Below, piece after piece: positions 30,902-40,175 of a DNA stretch of 64,000 nt. Each line of letters opens with the position of its first letter. Positions within the stretch are counted from its first letter, which is position 1. The DNA lies in NCBI GenBank assembly GCA_963734395.1, contig CAVTGY010000003.1, positions 496,001 to 560,000 of the forward strand, read 5' to 3'. Made by a program: the position numbers and the translations under genes. Source of the DNA: Bog-756 sp963734395 (GTDB taxonomy: Bacteria > Actinomycetota > Acidimicrobiia > Acidimicrobiales > RAAP-2). The notes beneath the pieces were generated by a model that was given only the letters and a program-made list of their open reading frames with translations, did no database searches and was not told the DNA's origin.

Positions 30902-32446
30902 TCACACCGGCGCCTCCAGGGCCAGTGTCGGCTGACGGGCGGAGGGTTGGTGGTCCCACAGGTCGGCGACCAGGTCGTCCCTCCTCGAGCGTGCGGCCGC
31001 ATCGTCCCACCGGTTGTGGCGTTGGAGGGGATCCTCCTCGAGGTCGTAGAGCTCGCCCTCGGTGCCGTCGTGGGAGGTCCCGGGCAGGTAGACGGTGCAC
31101 ACCCAGTGGTCGCGCATGATGGTCCGCAGATGGACGTCGGTGCCGAACAGATCGCTGTCCCATTCGGTGAGCACCCGCTCGAACCCACGCCGGCCGGCGT
31201 CGTCGTCGTCTTTGGGCAGGGGTGACCCCTCCATCCATGCCGGGGGGACGATCCCGGCGACGGCGCAGAACGTCGGCGCCAGGTCGACCAGTCCCACCGG
31301 TCGGGTCACCACCGATGCCGGATGGGGGGCCGAGGGTGCGGGCCGCCACACCAGAGGCAATCGCATGAGCGCGTCCACGTGGTAGGGGCCCTTGAACAAG
31401 AGGCCGAAGTCGCCCTGGAACTCGCCATGGTCGGTGGTGAAGAACACGTCGAGGTCGTCGGACCAACCACGCTCGGCGGTGCGGGCGAGCACCCGCCCGA
31501 CGGCTTCGTCGATGAGCTCGCACTCGACCGCATTGCGGGCGTTGACCTCACGCACCTGGTCGGGGGTGAGGGTGGCCGGCACCCAGTCGGCCGGCGCCTC
31601 GTAGTTGGACACCAACGCGCCGTCGTACCACAGCCGCCAGTGCCGGGGCTTGTCGTCGAGGATGGCCTCCCGCTCGGAAGCCCGCTCCGGGTAGCCGGCA
31701 GGCAGCGGGACGTCCCGCCAGTCGATCCGCCCGACCTCCGACTGGGGCGGGTCCCAGGGGTGGTGGGGGTCGGGGAAGCTCATCCAACAGAACCAGTCCT
31801 GGTCATCGACCATGGTGTCCAGCCAGGCGATGGTCCGGTCGGCCACCCAGTCGGTGTGGTAGATCCCCCGTTCGATGGAATTGGCCTTGACCTGGGGAGC
31901 GCCGGTGTCGCCCCCGCCGGCCGCATTGACCTGCAGGGACCCGTCGAGGGCGGGGTAGAAGCCGCCGGCCGCCTCGGGGTGAACGGACGCCAACCAGCGG
32001 GCGTAGTGGAGGGGGCCGATCGCCCCGTGGGTGGCCATCTCCATGTGCTCGAACCCCCGGTGGGCGCCCCCCGGTGGTTGGGTTCCGGTGCTGGCCAGGG
32101 CGTTTTCGGCGAAGCGGAGGAAGGGATCGAGGAACGGCTCGAAGTGGGCCTTGCCGATCAGGGCGGTGCGGTAGCCGGCGTCGCGGAGCACTTCGGCCAC
32201 CGACGGCGCGTCGACCGGGAGGGGCACCCCGTTCATCCAGACGCCGTGGGTGCTCGGGTGCTGCCCGGTGAGGATGGTCGAGCGTGAGGGCATGCACACC
32301 ACCGACTGGGGATGGGCGCGCTCGAAGCGGATCCCCTCGGCGGCCAGTCGGTCGACCACCGGGGTGCGGGCCAGGGTGCCACCGTTGCAGCCGAGGGTGT
32401 CGTAGCGCTGCTGGTCGGTGGTGACCAGGAGGATCTTGCGTCCCAT
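30902..32446 (-). CDS. Sulfatase (type I, formylglycine-dependent)
   Basis: 514-residue alkaline-phosphatase-fold sulfatase. N-terminal metal-binding LLVTTDQQRYDTLG, the formylglycine motif CMPSR in SVVCMPSRSTILTGQHPS (Cys to be oxidised), and HGEFQGDFGL with TTDHG near the C-terminal metal site. Start ATG 32446 has GGGGAGG seven bases upstream. No signal peptide, suggesting a cytosolic enzyme of catabolic type. It is 13 bases downstream of an SRPBCC gene and convergent with coaX. Substrate unknown; an FGE-like maturase is not seen nearby (EgtB at 48052 shares the fold only). Confidence 0.9.
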   Translation of the reverse strand: MGRKILLVTTDQQRYDTLGCNGGTLARTPVVDRLAAEGIRFERAHPQSVVCMPSRSTILTGQHPSTHGVWMNGVPLPVDAPSVAEVLRDAGYRTALIGKAHFEPFLDPFLRFAENALASTGTQPPGGAHRGFEHMEMATHGAIGPLHYARWLASVHPEAAGGFYPALDGSLQVNAAGGGDTGAPQVKANSIERGIYHTDWVADRTIAWLDTMVDDQDWFCWMSFPDPHHPWDPPQSEVGRIDWRDVPLPAGYPERASEREAILDDKPRHWRLWYDGALVSNYEAPADWVPATLTPDQVREVNARNAVECELIDEAVGRVLARTAERGWSDDLDVFFTTDHGEFQGDFGLLFKGPYHVDALMRLPLVWRPAPSAPHPASVVTRPVGLVDLAPTFCAVAGIVPPAWMEGSPLPKDDDDAGRRGFERVLTEWDSDLFGTDVHLRTIMRDHWVCTVYLPGTSHDGTEGELYDLEEDPLQRHNRWDDAAARSRRDDLVADLWDHQPSARQPTLALEAPV

Positions 32447-32459
32447 CAGCAGCCTCCCC

Positions 32460-32876
32460 TCATGGTGCCGCGGGGGCGGGGCCGACCAGGACGCCAGCCA
32501 GTTGGGCCAGTGCGGCCCGGGCGGCACCCCCGATGACCAGGGCCAACGCAGCAGGATCGGCATCGGTGCTGTAGACGACCATCGAGGTGCCGTCGCCCAG
32601 GTCGTGGACGTCGACGGTGCCCAGGTGCTCGTGGAACATGGGCGCGGTGATCCGGTACTGCAGGCGCCGGAGGGTGTGGTCCACCGTCACCAGGTGCTCG
32701 GGTATGGGAAGGCCCGAGCGGGTGGTCACCACCCGCTCGCTGCCCTCCACCACGCACGACTCGATGCCCGGGAACCATTCGTGGAGGCGGGCCGGGTCGC
32801 CGAGCAGGGCCCAGACGGCCTCAGGGGAGCAGGCCAGCCGTACGTCGTGGCGGACGCTGCCCCGTCTGGCGGTCAC
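32460..32876 (-). CDS. SRPBCC (START/polyketide cyclase-like) family protein
   Basis: 138-residue single-domain protein. From GTG 32876 (VTARRGSVRHDVRLACSPEAVWALLGDPARLHEWFP) it shows the classic SRPBCC opening, with S-x-E-x-VW and W-F-P, then FHEHLGTVDVHDLGDGTSMVVY and a C-terminal helix. An upstream in-frame extension to 32981 is rejected because it lacks family similarity. It binds a hydrophobic ligand in its pocket in known relatives; ligand unknown. Co-directional with and 13 bases upstream of the sulfatase. Confidence 0.8.
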   Translation of the reverse strand: MTARRGSVRHDVRLACSPEAVWALLGDPARLHEWFPGIESCVVEGSERVVTTRSGLPIPEHLVTVDHTLRRLQYRITAPMFHEHLGTVDVHDLGDGTSMVVYSTDADPAALALVIGGAARAALAQLAGVLVGPAPAAP

Positions 32877-33192
32877 CGGGCACCCGCCCACTGGTCCCTC
32901 GTTCCGGTGCCGGTTCCCGGTAACCCCGCGGCCGTCCTCACGCACCGGCGGAACCCTACACAACCACCCCTCACCGCCCACATGGCCAGAACCTAACAGT
33001 TGGCATTAAGACTGACAAATAAGCCCGAGGCCGCTCGCAGGGCTGGCAGGCTGGCAGGGCACGGCTGGGCTCCGGCCGCGCCACGTACTCCCTCACGCAC
33101 TCCTAACATCGACATCACGCATCGCACATGTCGCTCGGCGATAACTGGAGTTGAACCCGCAACCGCGGTCCGCACGCAGGAGGCAACCCAAC
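32877..33192. other. Divergent intergenic region between SRPBCC gene and secreted protein gene
   Basis: 316 bases without a gene. It holds an AT-rich patch at about 32995-33023 (TTGGCATTAAGACTGAC then AAATAAG) that may contain a promoter, and a short tandem repeat of GGCTGGCAG near 33041-33060. The AGGAGG at 33178-33183 is the ribosome site for the next gene. Confidence 0.5.
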
Positions 33193-33591
33193 ATGATCAA
33201 GATCATCCCCGCAGCCAAGAAGCTGGCCATCGGCGTGGTGGCGGTCGGAGCCCTGTCGCTCGGAACGGCCGGAATCGCCGGAGCGGCCACGTCGTCGGTG
33301 GCGGTTCCCAAGGTGGGCAAGCACTTCAACTGCGCCCGGGCGACCAAGGTCCTGACCCGCATCGAAAAGATCGATTCCCGGATCACCGCCGGCCTCCCGA
33401 AGCTCAAGGCAGCTGAGGAGAAGGCGACAACTGCGGGCAGAATGGCACGGGCCGCTCGATTGGAGAAGCGAATCACCCGACTCGAGGCTCCCCAGCTCCA
33501 GGCCCGTTTGACCAAGGCGTCGGCGGCCATCGAGGCCAAGTGCCACGTTCCCGCCCCGGCCACTGCTTCGGGCACCGCAACCCAGGCCTGA
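33193..33591 (+). CDS. Small secreted alpha-helical protein of unknown function
   Basis: 132 residues, not recognised. ATG 33193 follows AGGAGG at nine bases, which decides the start over an upstream in-frame one. Lys residues then a hydrophobic core (LAIGVVAVGALSLGTAGI) and AGA before ATSS give a Sec signal peptide of about 30 residues. The mature part has two Cys, one near each end (HFNCARA and AKCHVP), with about 65 residues of Lys/Arg/Glu/Ala-rich helix between (RIEKIDSRITAGLPKLKAAE; RLEKRITRLEAPQLQARLTK), suggesting a helical hairpin pinned by a disulfide. It has its own divergent upstream region and overlaps nothing. Confidence 0.75.
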   Translation: MIKIIPAAKKLAIGVVAVGALSLGTAGIAGAATSSVAVPKVGKHFNCARATKVLTRIEKIDSRITAGLPKLKAAEEKATTAGRMARAARLEKRITRLEAPQLQARLTKASAAIEAKCHVPAPATASGTATQA

Positions 33592-33597
33592 GTGGAC

Positions 33598-34646
33598 TCA
33601 GGGCTGACTCAGGGCTGACCGAGGGCTCGGCCGCGGCCTGACCGAGGGCCGGCGACCTCGGCTGATCAGCCTGCCGGGGAGGTCGTCGACCAGCGCGTAG
33701 GCCAGGTTGACGAAGCCGGCGGCCAGATCGGCGGAGGGGCCGAGGTTGGCCGCCGATGCGGCCAGGTCGGCGTAGCCCCTGGCCACGGTCACCGCGTCGT
33801 CGATGGCATTCGACCCTGCCACCATCGACCGGGCCTTGTCCCGCTCGGGGGAAGCGAGAGGCTGACCCAGGAGTGCGCCCAGCTCGGGGCCCATATCCGG
33901 GTCGCCCAGGGCCAACAGCACCGGCAGGGTGTAGATACCCTCGGCCACGTCCTGACCGGCGGGCTTCCCCAGCTCGGCATCGGTGCCCACGATGTCGAGA
34001 ATGTCGTCCCGGATCTGGAACACCATGCCGAAGTGGCGGCCGAACTGGGTGAAGGCGTCCACCTCGGAGCGTGGACGTCCCCCGGTGAGGGCCCCGATGC
34101 GGCACGAGGTGGCCATGAGCGCCGCGGTCTTTCCGGCGATGGCGCTGCGAGTAGCTGTCTTCGCTGCGATCGACGTTGAAGGCCGCGTGCACCTCGGTCA
34201 CCTGCCCCTGGCACAGCTCTCCCAGGGTGGCGGCCAGCAGGGCGGCGATCTCGGTGCCCAGGCCGGCGGCGATCTCCGCCGACCGGGCCAGGAGGAAGTC
34301 GCCGGCCACGATGGCCACCAGGTTGCCGAACCGGGCGTTGACGCTCTCCACATTGCGACGCACGGTCGCCTCGTCCATCACGTCGTCGTGGTAGAGGGAT
34401 GCCAGGTGGACCAGCTCGACGGCCACGGCTCCGAGCAGGTCCTCGCCGGTGGCCGGGCGGGCACCGGAGGTGGCGGTGGCCAGGGCCAGGACCGGTCGCA
34501 GGCGCTTCCCTCCGGCGGCCAAGCAGGTGGGTGGTCACCTCGTCGAGGAATCCGTCTCCGGTCACTACGGAGTCGACGAGCAGGGGCTCGAGGCGCTGTA
34601 GCTGTTCTTCGAGTGCAGGAAGCCCAAGGAGCTCTACGACGTTCAC
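33598..34646 (-). CDS. Polyprenyl diphosphate synthase (two frame breaks)
   Basis: Trans-isoprenyl diphosphate synthase making a long-chain prenyl diphosphate for menaquinone or carrier lipid. Motifs are GGKRLRPVLALA, first DDxxD in LASLYHDDVMDEATVRR, LCQGQVTE and second DDxxD in FQIRDDILDIVG. Frame changes near 34520 and 34145 join MNVVELLGLPALEEQLQRLE, the first and second Asp-rich halves. Start ATG 34646. Chain length cannot be read with confidence by eye, though a residue pattern with small side chains before the first motif (VHLASLYHDD) is compatible with long-chain products. Convergent with the small secreted protein gene. Confidence 0.88.
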
Positions 34647-34778
34647 TTCCTACAGACGATAGGCCAGTATGCCGATTAGCGAGAAAACAGATCCGAAATT
34701 TGCTAGGTCGTGCGGGTGCGGGGTGCACCGGCGCCTGTAGACTTTGCGGCAGTAGCGACCGCGGATGGAGGCGGTGGA

Positions 34779-37334
34779 GTGTTCGAACGATTCACAGACC
34801 GGGCTCGACGAGTTCTAGTGCTCGCTCAGGAAGAGGCGCGTCTCCTCAACCACAGCTTCATCGGCACTGAGCACATTCTCCTGGGCCTGATCCACGAGGG
34901 GGAGGGTGTCGCGGCCAAAGCGCTCGAGTCACTCGGCGTTTCACTGGAGGCGGTGCGGGAGAAGGTCGAGGAGACCATCGGGCTGGCCGGTACCGCGCCG
35001 ACCGGGTCCCCGCCGTTCACGCCGCGGGCGAAGAAGGTTCTCGAGCTCTCCTTGCGCGAGGCGCTCCAACTCGGTCACAGCTACATCGGCACCGAGCACA
35101 TGCTGCTCGGTCTGGTGCGCGAGGGCGAGGGCGTGGCCGCTCAGGTGCTCCAGAGCCTGGGGGCGGACCTTCCACGCGTTCGTCAACAGGTCATCCAGTT
35201 GCTCTCCGGTTATCAGGGCAAGGAGTCGGTGGGCGCCGGCGCTCCCGGCTCGCAGTCCTCTGACGCGCCGACCGGATCACCGGTGCTCGACCAGTTCGGT
35301 CGCAACCTCACCGCGTTGGCCAGAGACCACAAGTTGGACCCGGTCATCGGACGCGAAAAGGAGATCGAGCGGGTCATGCAGGTGCTCTCCCGGCGCACCA
35401 AGAACAATCCGGTTCTCATCGGGGAGCCGGGGGTGGGCAAGACCGCCATCGTGGAGGGCCTGGCCCAGCGCATCGTGGCCGATGACGTCCCCGAAACGCT
35501 GACCGGCAAGCAGCTCTACACCCTCGACCTCGGCGCCCTGGTGGCAGGGAGCCGCTACCGCGGTGACTTCGAAGAGCGGCTCAAGAAGGTACTCAAGGAG
35601 ATCCGGACCCGCGGCGACATCGTGCTGTTCATCGATGAGCTCCACACGCTGGTCGGCGCCGGAGCCGCCGAAGGGGCCATCGACGCGGCGTCGATCCTCA
35701 AGCCGATGCTGGCCCGTGGCGAGTTGCAGACCATCGGAGCCACCACCATCGACGAGTATCGCAAGCACCTGGAGAAGGATGCGGCGTTGGAGCGTCGTTT
35801 CCAGCCGATCAAGGTGGAGCAGCCCAACGTGGCCCTGACCATCGAGATCCTCAAGGGCCTGCGGGACCGTTACGAGTCCCACCACGCGGTGACCATCACC
35901 GATCAGGCACTGGTGGCTGCGGCCAACCTGGCCGATCGGTACCTGGCCGATCGTTACCTGCCGGACAAGGCGATCGACCTCATCGACGAGGCCGGCAGCC
36001 GGCTGCGCATTCGACGGATGACCACCCCGCCCGCCTACAAGAAGCTGGAGGAGGAGATCGCACGCCTCCGAGCGGACAAGGAAGCGGCCATCGAGAAACA
36101 GGCGTTCGATCAGGCGAAGAAGCTCGCCGAACAGGAAAAGGATCGTCTCGACAGCAAAGAGGCGATGGAAGCCGAATGGCGCGCCGACGGAGTCGATCTG
36201 TTCGACGTGGTCGACGAAGAGGTCATCGCCGAGGTTCTGGCCAACTGGACCGGCATTCCTGTGTACCGCCTCACCGAGGAGGAGACGGCCAAGCTGCTTC
36301 GCATGGAGGACGAGCTGCACAAGCGGGTGATCGGGCAGGAACAGGCGATCGCCGCGCTGGCCCGCTCGATCCGCCGCACCCGCGCCGGTCTGAAGGACCC
36401 CAAACGGCCCAGCGGTTCGTTCATCTTTCTGGGGCCGACCGGAGTGGGGAAGACCGAGCTGGCCAAGACGCTGGCCGAATTCCTGTTCGACGACGAGGAC
36501 GCCCTCATCCAGCTCGACATGTCCGAGTACATGGAGAAGCACACGGTGAGCCGACTGGTGGGATCACCTCCCGGTTACGTCGGCTACGAGGAGGGTGGAC
36601 AGCTGACCGAGGCGGTCCGGCGCAAGCCGTTCTCGGTGGTGCTCTTCGACGAGGTCGAGAAGGCACACGCCGATGTGTTCAACACGCTGCTCCAGATTCT
36701 GGAGGACGGTCGACTGACCGACGCCCAAGGTCGATCGGTCGACTTCAAGAACACCGTGTTGATCATGACCTCGAACCTGGGGACCGCCGACCTCCGCAAG
36801 ACATCGGTTGGTTTTGCCAAGTCGTCGGAGGCGGTTACCTACGAGCGGATGAAGTCGAAGGTCAACGAGGCGCTCAAGGCGCATTTCCGTCCCGAATTCC
36901 TCAACCGCATCGACGAGGTGGTGGTTTTCCACGAACTGTCTCGGGTCGAGGTGGTCGAGATCGTCGACCTGATGATCCAACGGGTCTCCAACCAACTGGA
37001 GCTCCAGGGTCTGACCCTGGTGCTGACCCCGGCGGCCAAGCAGCTCTTGGCCGACAAGGGCTACGACCCCCAGCTGGGGGCGCGGCCGCTGCGCCGGGCC
37101 ATCCAGCAGATGATCGAAGATCCCTTGTCGGAGCGCATTCTGTGGAAGGAGTTCCGGGTCGGGGAGACCATCATCGTGGACGTGGAGACCATCACGCCCG
37201 AGGCGGCCAGCGCCTTCGACGTGAAAGGGGCCGAACCACTGGTGGCCGGTGAGCAGCAGCTCACCTTCACCGCCATCGAGGGCATTGAACCCCCGCCGGT
37301 GGAATTGGCCGGCGCCGATTCATCTGCTGACTGA
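34779..37334 (+). CDS. clpC: ATP-dependent Clp protease ATPase subunit ClpC
   Basis: Hsp100 unfoldase feeding ClpP, 851 residues, intact. Two N-domain repeats (FIGTEHILLGLIHEGEG and YIGTEHMLLGLVREGEG), AAA1 with GEPGVGKTAIVEG and DELHTLVGAG, a middle domain containing a UVR-like IEKQAFDQAKKLAEQEKDRL, and AAA2 with GPTGVGKTELAKTL and LLQILEDGRLTD. GTG 34779 is chosen because FERFTDRARRVLVLAQEEA is the family start and GGAGG lies seven bases upstream; an earlier in-frame GTG 34710 is rejected. Preceded by a 132-base AT-richer spacer and followed by a strong terminator. Confidence 0.97.
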   Translation: MFERFTDRARRVLVLAQEEARLLNHSFIGTEHILLGLIHEGEGVAAKALESLGVSLEAVREKVEETIGLAGTAPTGSPPFTPRAKKVLELSLREALQLGHSYIGTEHMLLGLVREGEGVAAQVLQSLGADLPRVRQQVIQLLSGYQGKESVGAGAPGSQSSDAPTGSPVLDQFGRNLTALARDHKLDPVIGREKEIERVMQVLSRRTKNNPVLIGEPGVGKTAIVEGLAQRIVADDVPETLTGKQLYTLDLGALVAGSRYRGDFEERLKKVLKEIRTRGDIVLFIDELHTLVGAGAAEGAIDAASILKPMLARGELQTIGATTIDEYRKHLEKDAALERRFQPIKVEQPNVALTIEILKGLRDRYESHHAVTITDQALVAAANLADRYLADRYLPDKAIDLIDEAGSRLRIRRMTTPPAYKKLEEEIARLRADKEAAIEKQAFDQAKKLAEQEKDRLDSKEAMEAEWRADGVDLFDVVDEEVIAEVLANWTGIPVYRLTEEETAKLLRMEDELHKRVIGQEQAIAALARSIRRTRAGLKDPKRPSGSFIFLGPTGVGKTELAKTLAEFLFDDEDALIQLDMSEYMEKHTVSRLVGSPPGYVGYEEGGQLTEAVRRKPFSVVLFDEVEKAHADVFNTLLQILEDGRLTDAQGRSVDFKNTVLIMTSNLGTADLRKTSVGFAKSSEAVTYERMKSKVNEALKAHFRPEFLNRIDEVVVFHELSRVEVVEIVDLMIQRVSNQLELQGLTLVLTPAAKQLLADKGYDPQLGARPLRRAIQQMIEDPLSERILWKEFRVGETIIVDVETITPEAASAFDVKGAEPLVAGEQQLTFTAIEGIEPPPVELAGADSSAD

Positions 37335-37414
37335 GCCTGCTGACTGAGCCGGTCGGGTAGACCGACCCGTTGGAACCAGCAATACCGACCTCACCGGAAC
37401 CAACGAGGGTTACC

Positions 37415-37444
37415 ACGAAGCCCGCCGCTTTCGGCGGGCTTCGT
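37415..37444 (+). terminator. Rho-independent-type terminator after clpC
   Basis: Perfect 13-bp stem ACGAAGCCCGCCG / CGGCGGGCTTCGT with a four-base loop CTTT, 80 bases after the clpC stop. The T-tract is short, as is common in high-GC actinobacteria. Confidence 0.85.
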
Positions 37445-37547
37445 CCATTCGGTGCATACATCGCCGGTCGGTGCTTACGCCGCCGGAGAAGCGCACTCCG
37501 TACAGGACTGGTGAGAGCCAAGTTCCATGAGTGTTGCCCTCACTAGA

Positions 37548-37564
37548 TTCCGGAGACTCCGGAA
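37548..37564. promoter_or_regulatory. Perfect 17-bp palindrome upstream of the secreted repeat protein
   Basis: TTCCGGAG-A-CTCCGGAA, eight-base arms around a single A, 75 bases before the ATG of the large secreted protein. With TAGATT (37544-37549) overlapping its left edge it may be an operator. No regulator is assigned. Confidence 0.4.
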
Positions 37565-37638
37565 AGTCGGTTGCGGTTCCCCAGGCTGGCATCTATGTTT
37601 CGCTGAGCGACGGGGCGGACGGAACAGAGGAGGACGGT

Positions 37639-40038
37639 ATGCGCAGGCGGACACTCGGATTGTTGGTGTCAGGGTTGTTGGTCGTAGGTACCTTGGTTTC
37701 TTTGGGTATTTCTTTGGATACCGGATCGTCGGGTGCCGCTGTTCCCCCGGCCCCTTACAACGGGCCCCCTTCCACCATCGGGACCAATTTCTGGACGGCA
37801 TTCGGGATCAACAACAGCACGCCCACAGACGATTACATCGACCTGAGCGGGAGTACTGCGACCACCGCCACCGTGGCAGTACCGGGTACCAGCTTCTCCC
37901 AAGACGTGTCGGTTACTCCCGGCCACGTGACCGCGGTGGTGGTGACCGGGGCTGACCTCACCGATGCAGACGGAGTCCAGGACCTGGGCGTCCACGTCAC
38001 GGCGGCTGCGCCGATAACCGTGTACGGGCTGGAGGATCTCGACTTCTCAACCGACGGCTTCACCGCCCTGCCCACGACGGCCATCGGGACCCAGTACTAC
38101 GCGCTCGGCTACGACAACACCATCGCGCCCGGTGCCCAGCCCAGTGACTTCCAGGTGGTGGGAACCCAGGACGGCACGACGGTGACCATCACGCCGTCGA
38201 ACAACACCGCCTCCCGCACCGCCGGGGTGCCCTACACGGTGACCCTCAATGCCGGGCAGGTCTACGAGCTTCTGGGCACCAACGGACTCGATCTGACCGG
38301 GACGAAGATCTCCGCCGTCCGCTCCGGTCTCGGTGCTGGCCGGCGCGCAGTGCACCAACATTCCGAGTCTCGAGTACGTCGCGTGCAACTACGTCGCCGA
38401 GCAGATGCCCCCCACCAACGAATGGGGCACTGACTTTGTCACGGTGCCCCTCGCCACCCGGACTAGGGGCGACACGTTCCGGATGCTGGCCAGCGAGAAC
38501 GGAACCACCGTTTCGATCGATGGCTGCGACGGTGGCCACCCTCAACGCCGGCAAGTTCTACCAGGCTCAGTTGACGGCGGCATCGGTCATCCATTCCAAC
38601 CAGCCCATCTTGGTGGCCCAATATTCTGACAGCGAGTCCTACGACAATGTCTCAAATTCAGATCCTTCCGAGACGCTGGTCCCACCGGACGAGCAGTTCC
38701 TCAACAGCTACACGGTGGCGACGGCACCCGACGCCCGATTCACCAACTATCTGAACGTGGCGGCTCCCACCTCCGAGGTGGGTTCCGTGATCCTGGACGG
38801 CAGCCGCCATTCCGGCAGGGGATTTCTCGCCGATCAGCACCTCGGGCTTCTCCGGAGCAAAAATCCACGTGGCCACCGGGGACCACACGCTTTCGGGACC
38901 ACAGGCCTTCGGTCTCACCTCCTACGGCTTCGGCTCAGCCGACGCCTACTCCGAGCCGGGCGGCTACGGGGCCGGTCAGGTGGCCAACGTCGCCTTCCTG
39001 ACGCTGAGCCCACCTGACCAGTCCTCGGGCACCGGGCAGCAAGCCTGCGTCACCGCCACCGTCGAGGACATCAATCACAATCCCCTCGCCGGCATCGGTG
39101 TGAGCTTCGCGGTGACCGGCGCCAACCCCACCAACGGATTCGCCTCGACCCAAGCCAACGGGCAGGCGACATTCTGCTACACCGGCACCAAGGCCGGGTC
39201 CGACCTGGTGACGGCGACGTCGGGCAGTCTGAGCGCCACGGCCACCGTCGAGTTCGGCGGCGTCCCGGGTCACAACGCCATCGGTTATCGCCTGCAGGGT
39301 GGAGACGGCGGGGTGTTCGACTACGGCCAGTCCCAGTTCTACGGGTCCCTCCCGGGCATCAGGTCAGCGCCTCGATCATCGCGACCGCCAACACCTACGA
39401 CAACGGCGGGTACTGGCTGGCCGGCGCCGACGGCAGTGTCTTCGCCTTCGGTGATGCCAACTACCACGGCGGCATGTACGGCCAGACGCTCAACGCGCCG
39501 ATCGTGGGTATCGCGGCCACGCCGGACATGGGTGGCTACTGGTTGGTGGCCTCCGACGGCGGCGTCTTCGCCTTCGGCGACGCCGCAGTACTACGGGTCG
39601 ATGGGCGGGCTGCACCTGAACGCGCCCATCGTCGGGTATCGCGGCCTCCCCCAGCGGGAAGGGTTATTGGCTGGTCGCCGCCGACGGCGGGGTCTTCAGC
39701 TTCGGTGATGCCGGGTTCCACGGCTCCATGGGTGGAACTCCGCTCAACAAGCCGGTGGTCGGGATGTGGCCGACCAACGACGGCAACGGCTACTGGCTGG
39801 TTGCCTCCGACGGGGGTGTGTTCGCCCTCGGCGACGCCGGCTTCTTCGGCTCCGGCCGGCAACATCACCTTGAACAAGCCGGTAGTGGGCATCGTCGCCG
39901 ACCCGAGCAACGGCGGCTACTGGCTGACGGCCACCGACGGCGGGGTGTTCTCCTACGGCAATGCACCCTTCTTCGGGTGCAGCCAGCGCGTCACCGCCCT
40001 CTCCGCTGAACCAGCCGATCACCTCGTCCTCGACCTGA
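37639..40038 (+). CDS. Large secreted protein: IgGFc-binding-like N-terminus, Ig-like domain and YWLVASDGG repeats (several frame breaks)
   Basis: Extracellular protein of about 800 residues when repaired. ATG 37639 follows AGAGGAGG at six bases. A signal peptide (RRRTLGLLVSGLLVVGTLVS) is followed by about 400 residues with the layout of IgGFc-binding N-terminal domains (GTNFWTAFGINNS, APITVYGLEDLDF, SNQPILVAQYSDS, SYTVATAPDARFTNYLNV). Then comes a bacterial Ig-like domain (ACVTATVEDINHNPLAGIGV, GQATFCYTG) and about six tandem 42-residue repeats of the GYWLVASDGGVFAFGDA type ending PLNQPITSSST and TGA 40036-40038. Frame changes occur near 38325, 38525, 38810, 39360, 39585, 39660, 39855 and 39985. 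Probably an adhesin or surface protein; this is inferred. Confidence 0.8.
39280..40035 (+). repeat. Tandem 42-residue repeats (about six units) in the secreted protein
   Basis: Units of about 126 bases encode [G]GYWLVASDGGVFAFGDA, then [F/Y][Y/F/H]GS and LN[A/K]P[I/V]VG. Units start near 39283, 39409, 39532, 39661, 39787 and 39913. The pattern suggests beta-propeller- or beta-sheet-like repeats; the first unit is the most diverged. Confidence 0.8.
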
Positions 40039-40062
40039 CCCAGGCCGCGGTTCCGAGAACCA

Positions 40063-40105
40063 CCTGCCCCGCTTCCCGACCGGTACCGGTAGGAAGCGGG
40101 GCAGG
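40063..40105 (+). terminator. Hairpin terminator between secreted protein gene and radA
   Basis: 14-bp perfect stem CCTGCCCCGCTTCC / GGAAGCGGGGCAGG around a 15-base loop that itself contains ACCGGTACCGGT. It lies 25 bases after the secreted protein stop and 70 bases before radA. No T-tract. Confidence 0.7.
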
Positions 40106-40175
40106 GACGCGTCCGGGGAGGAATTTCGGGTCCGGGTCACCCCGGCCGGCACACCCAGTCCCTACCATCGGTGAG

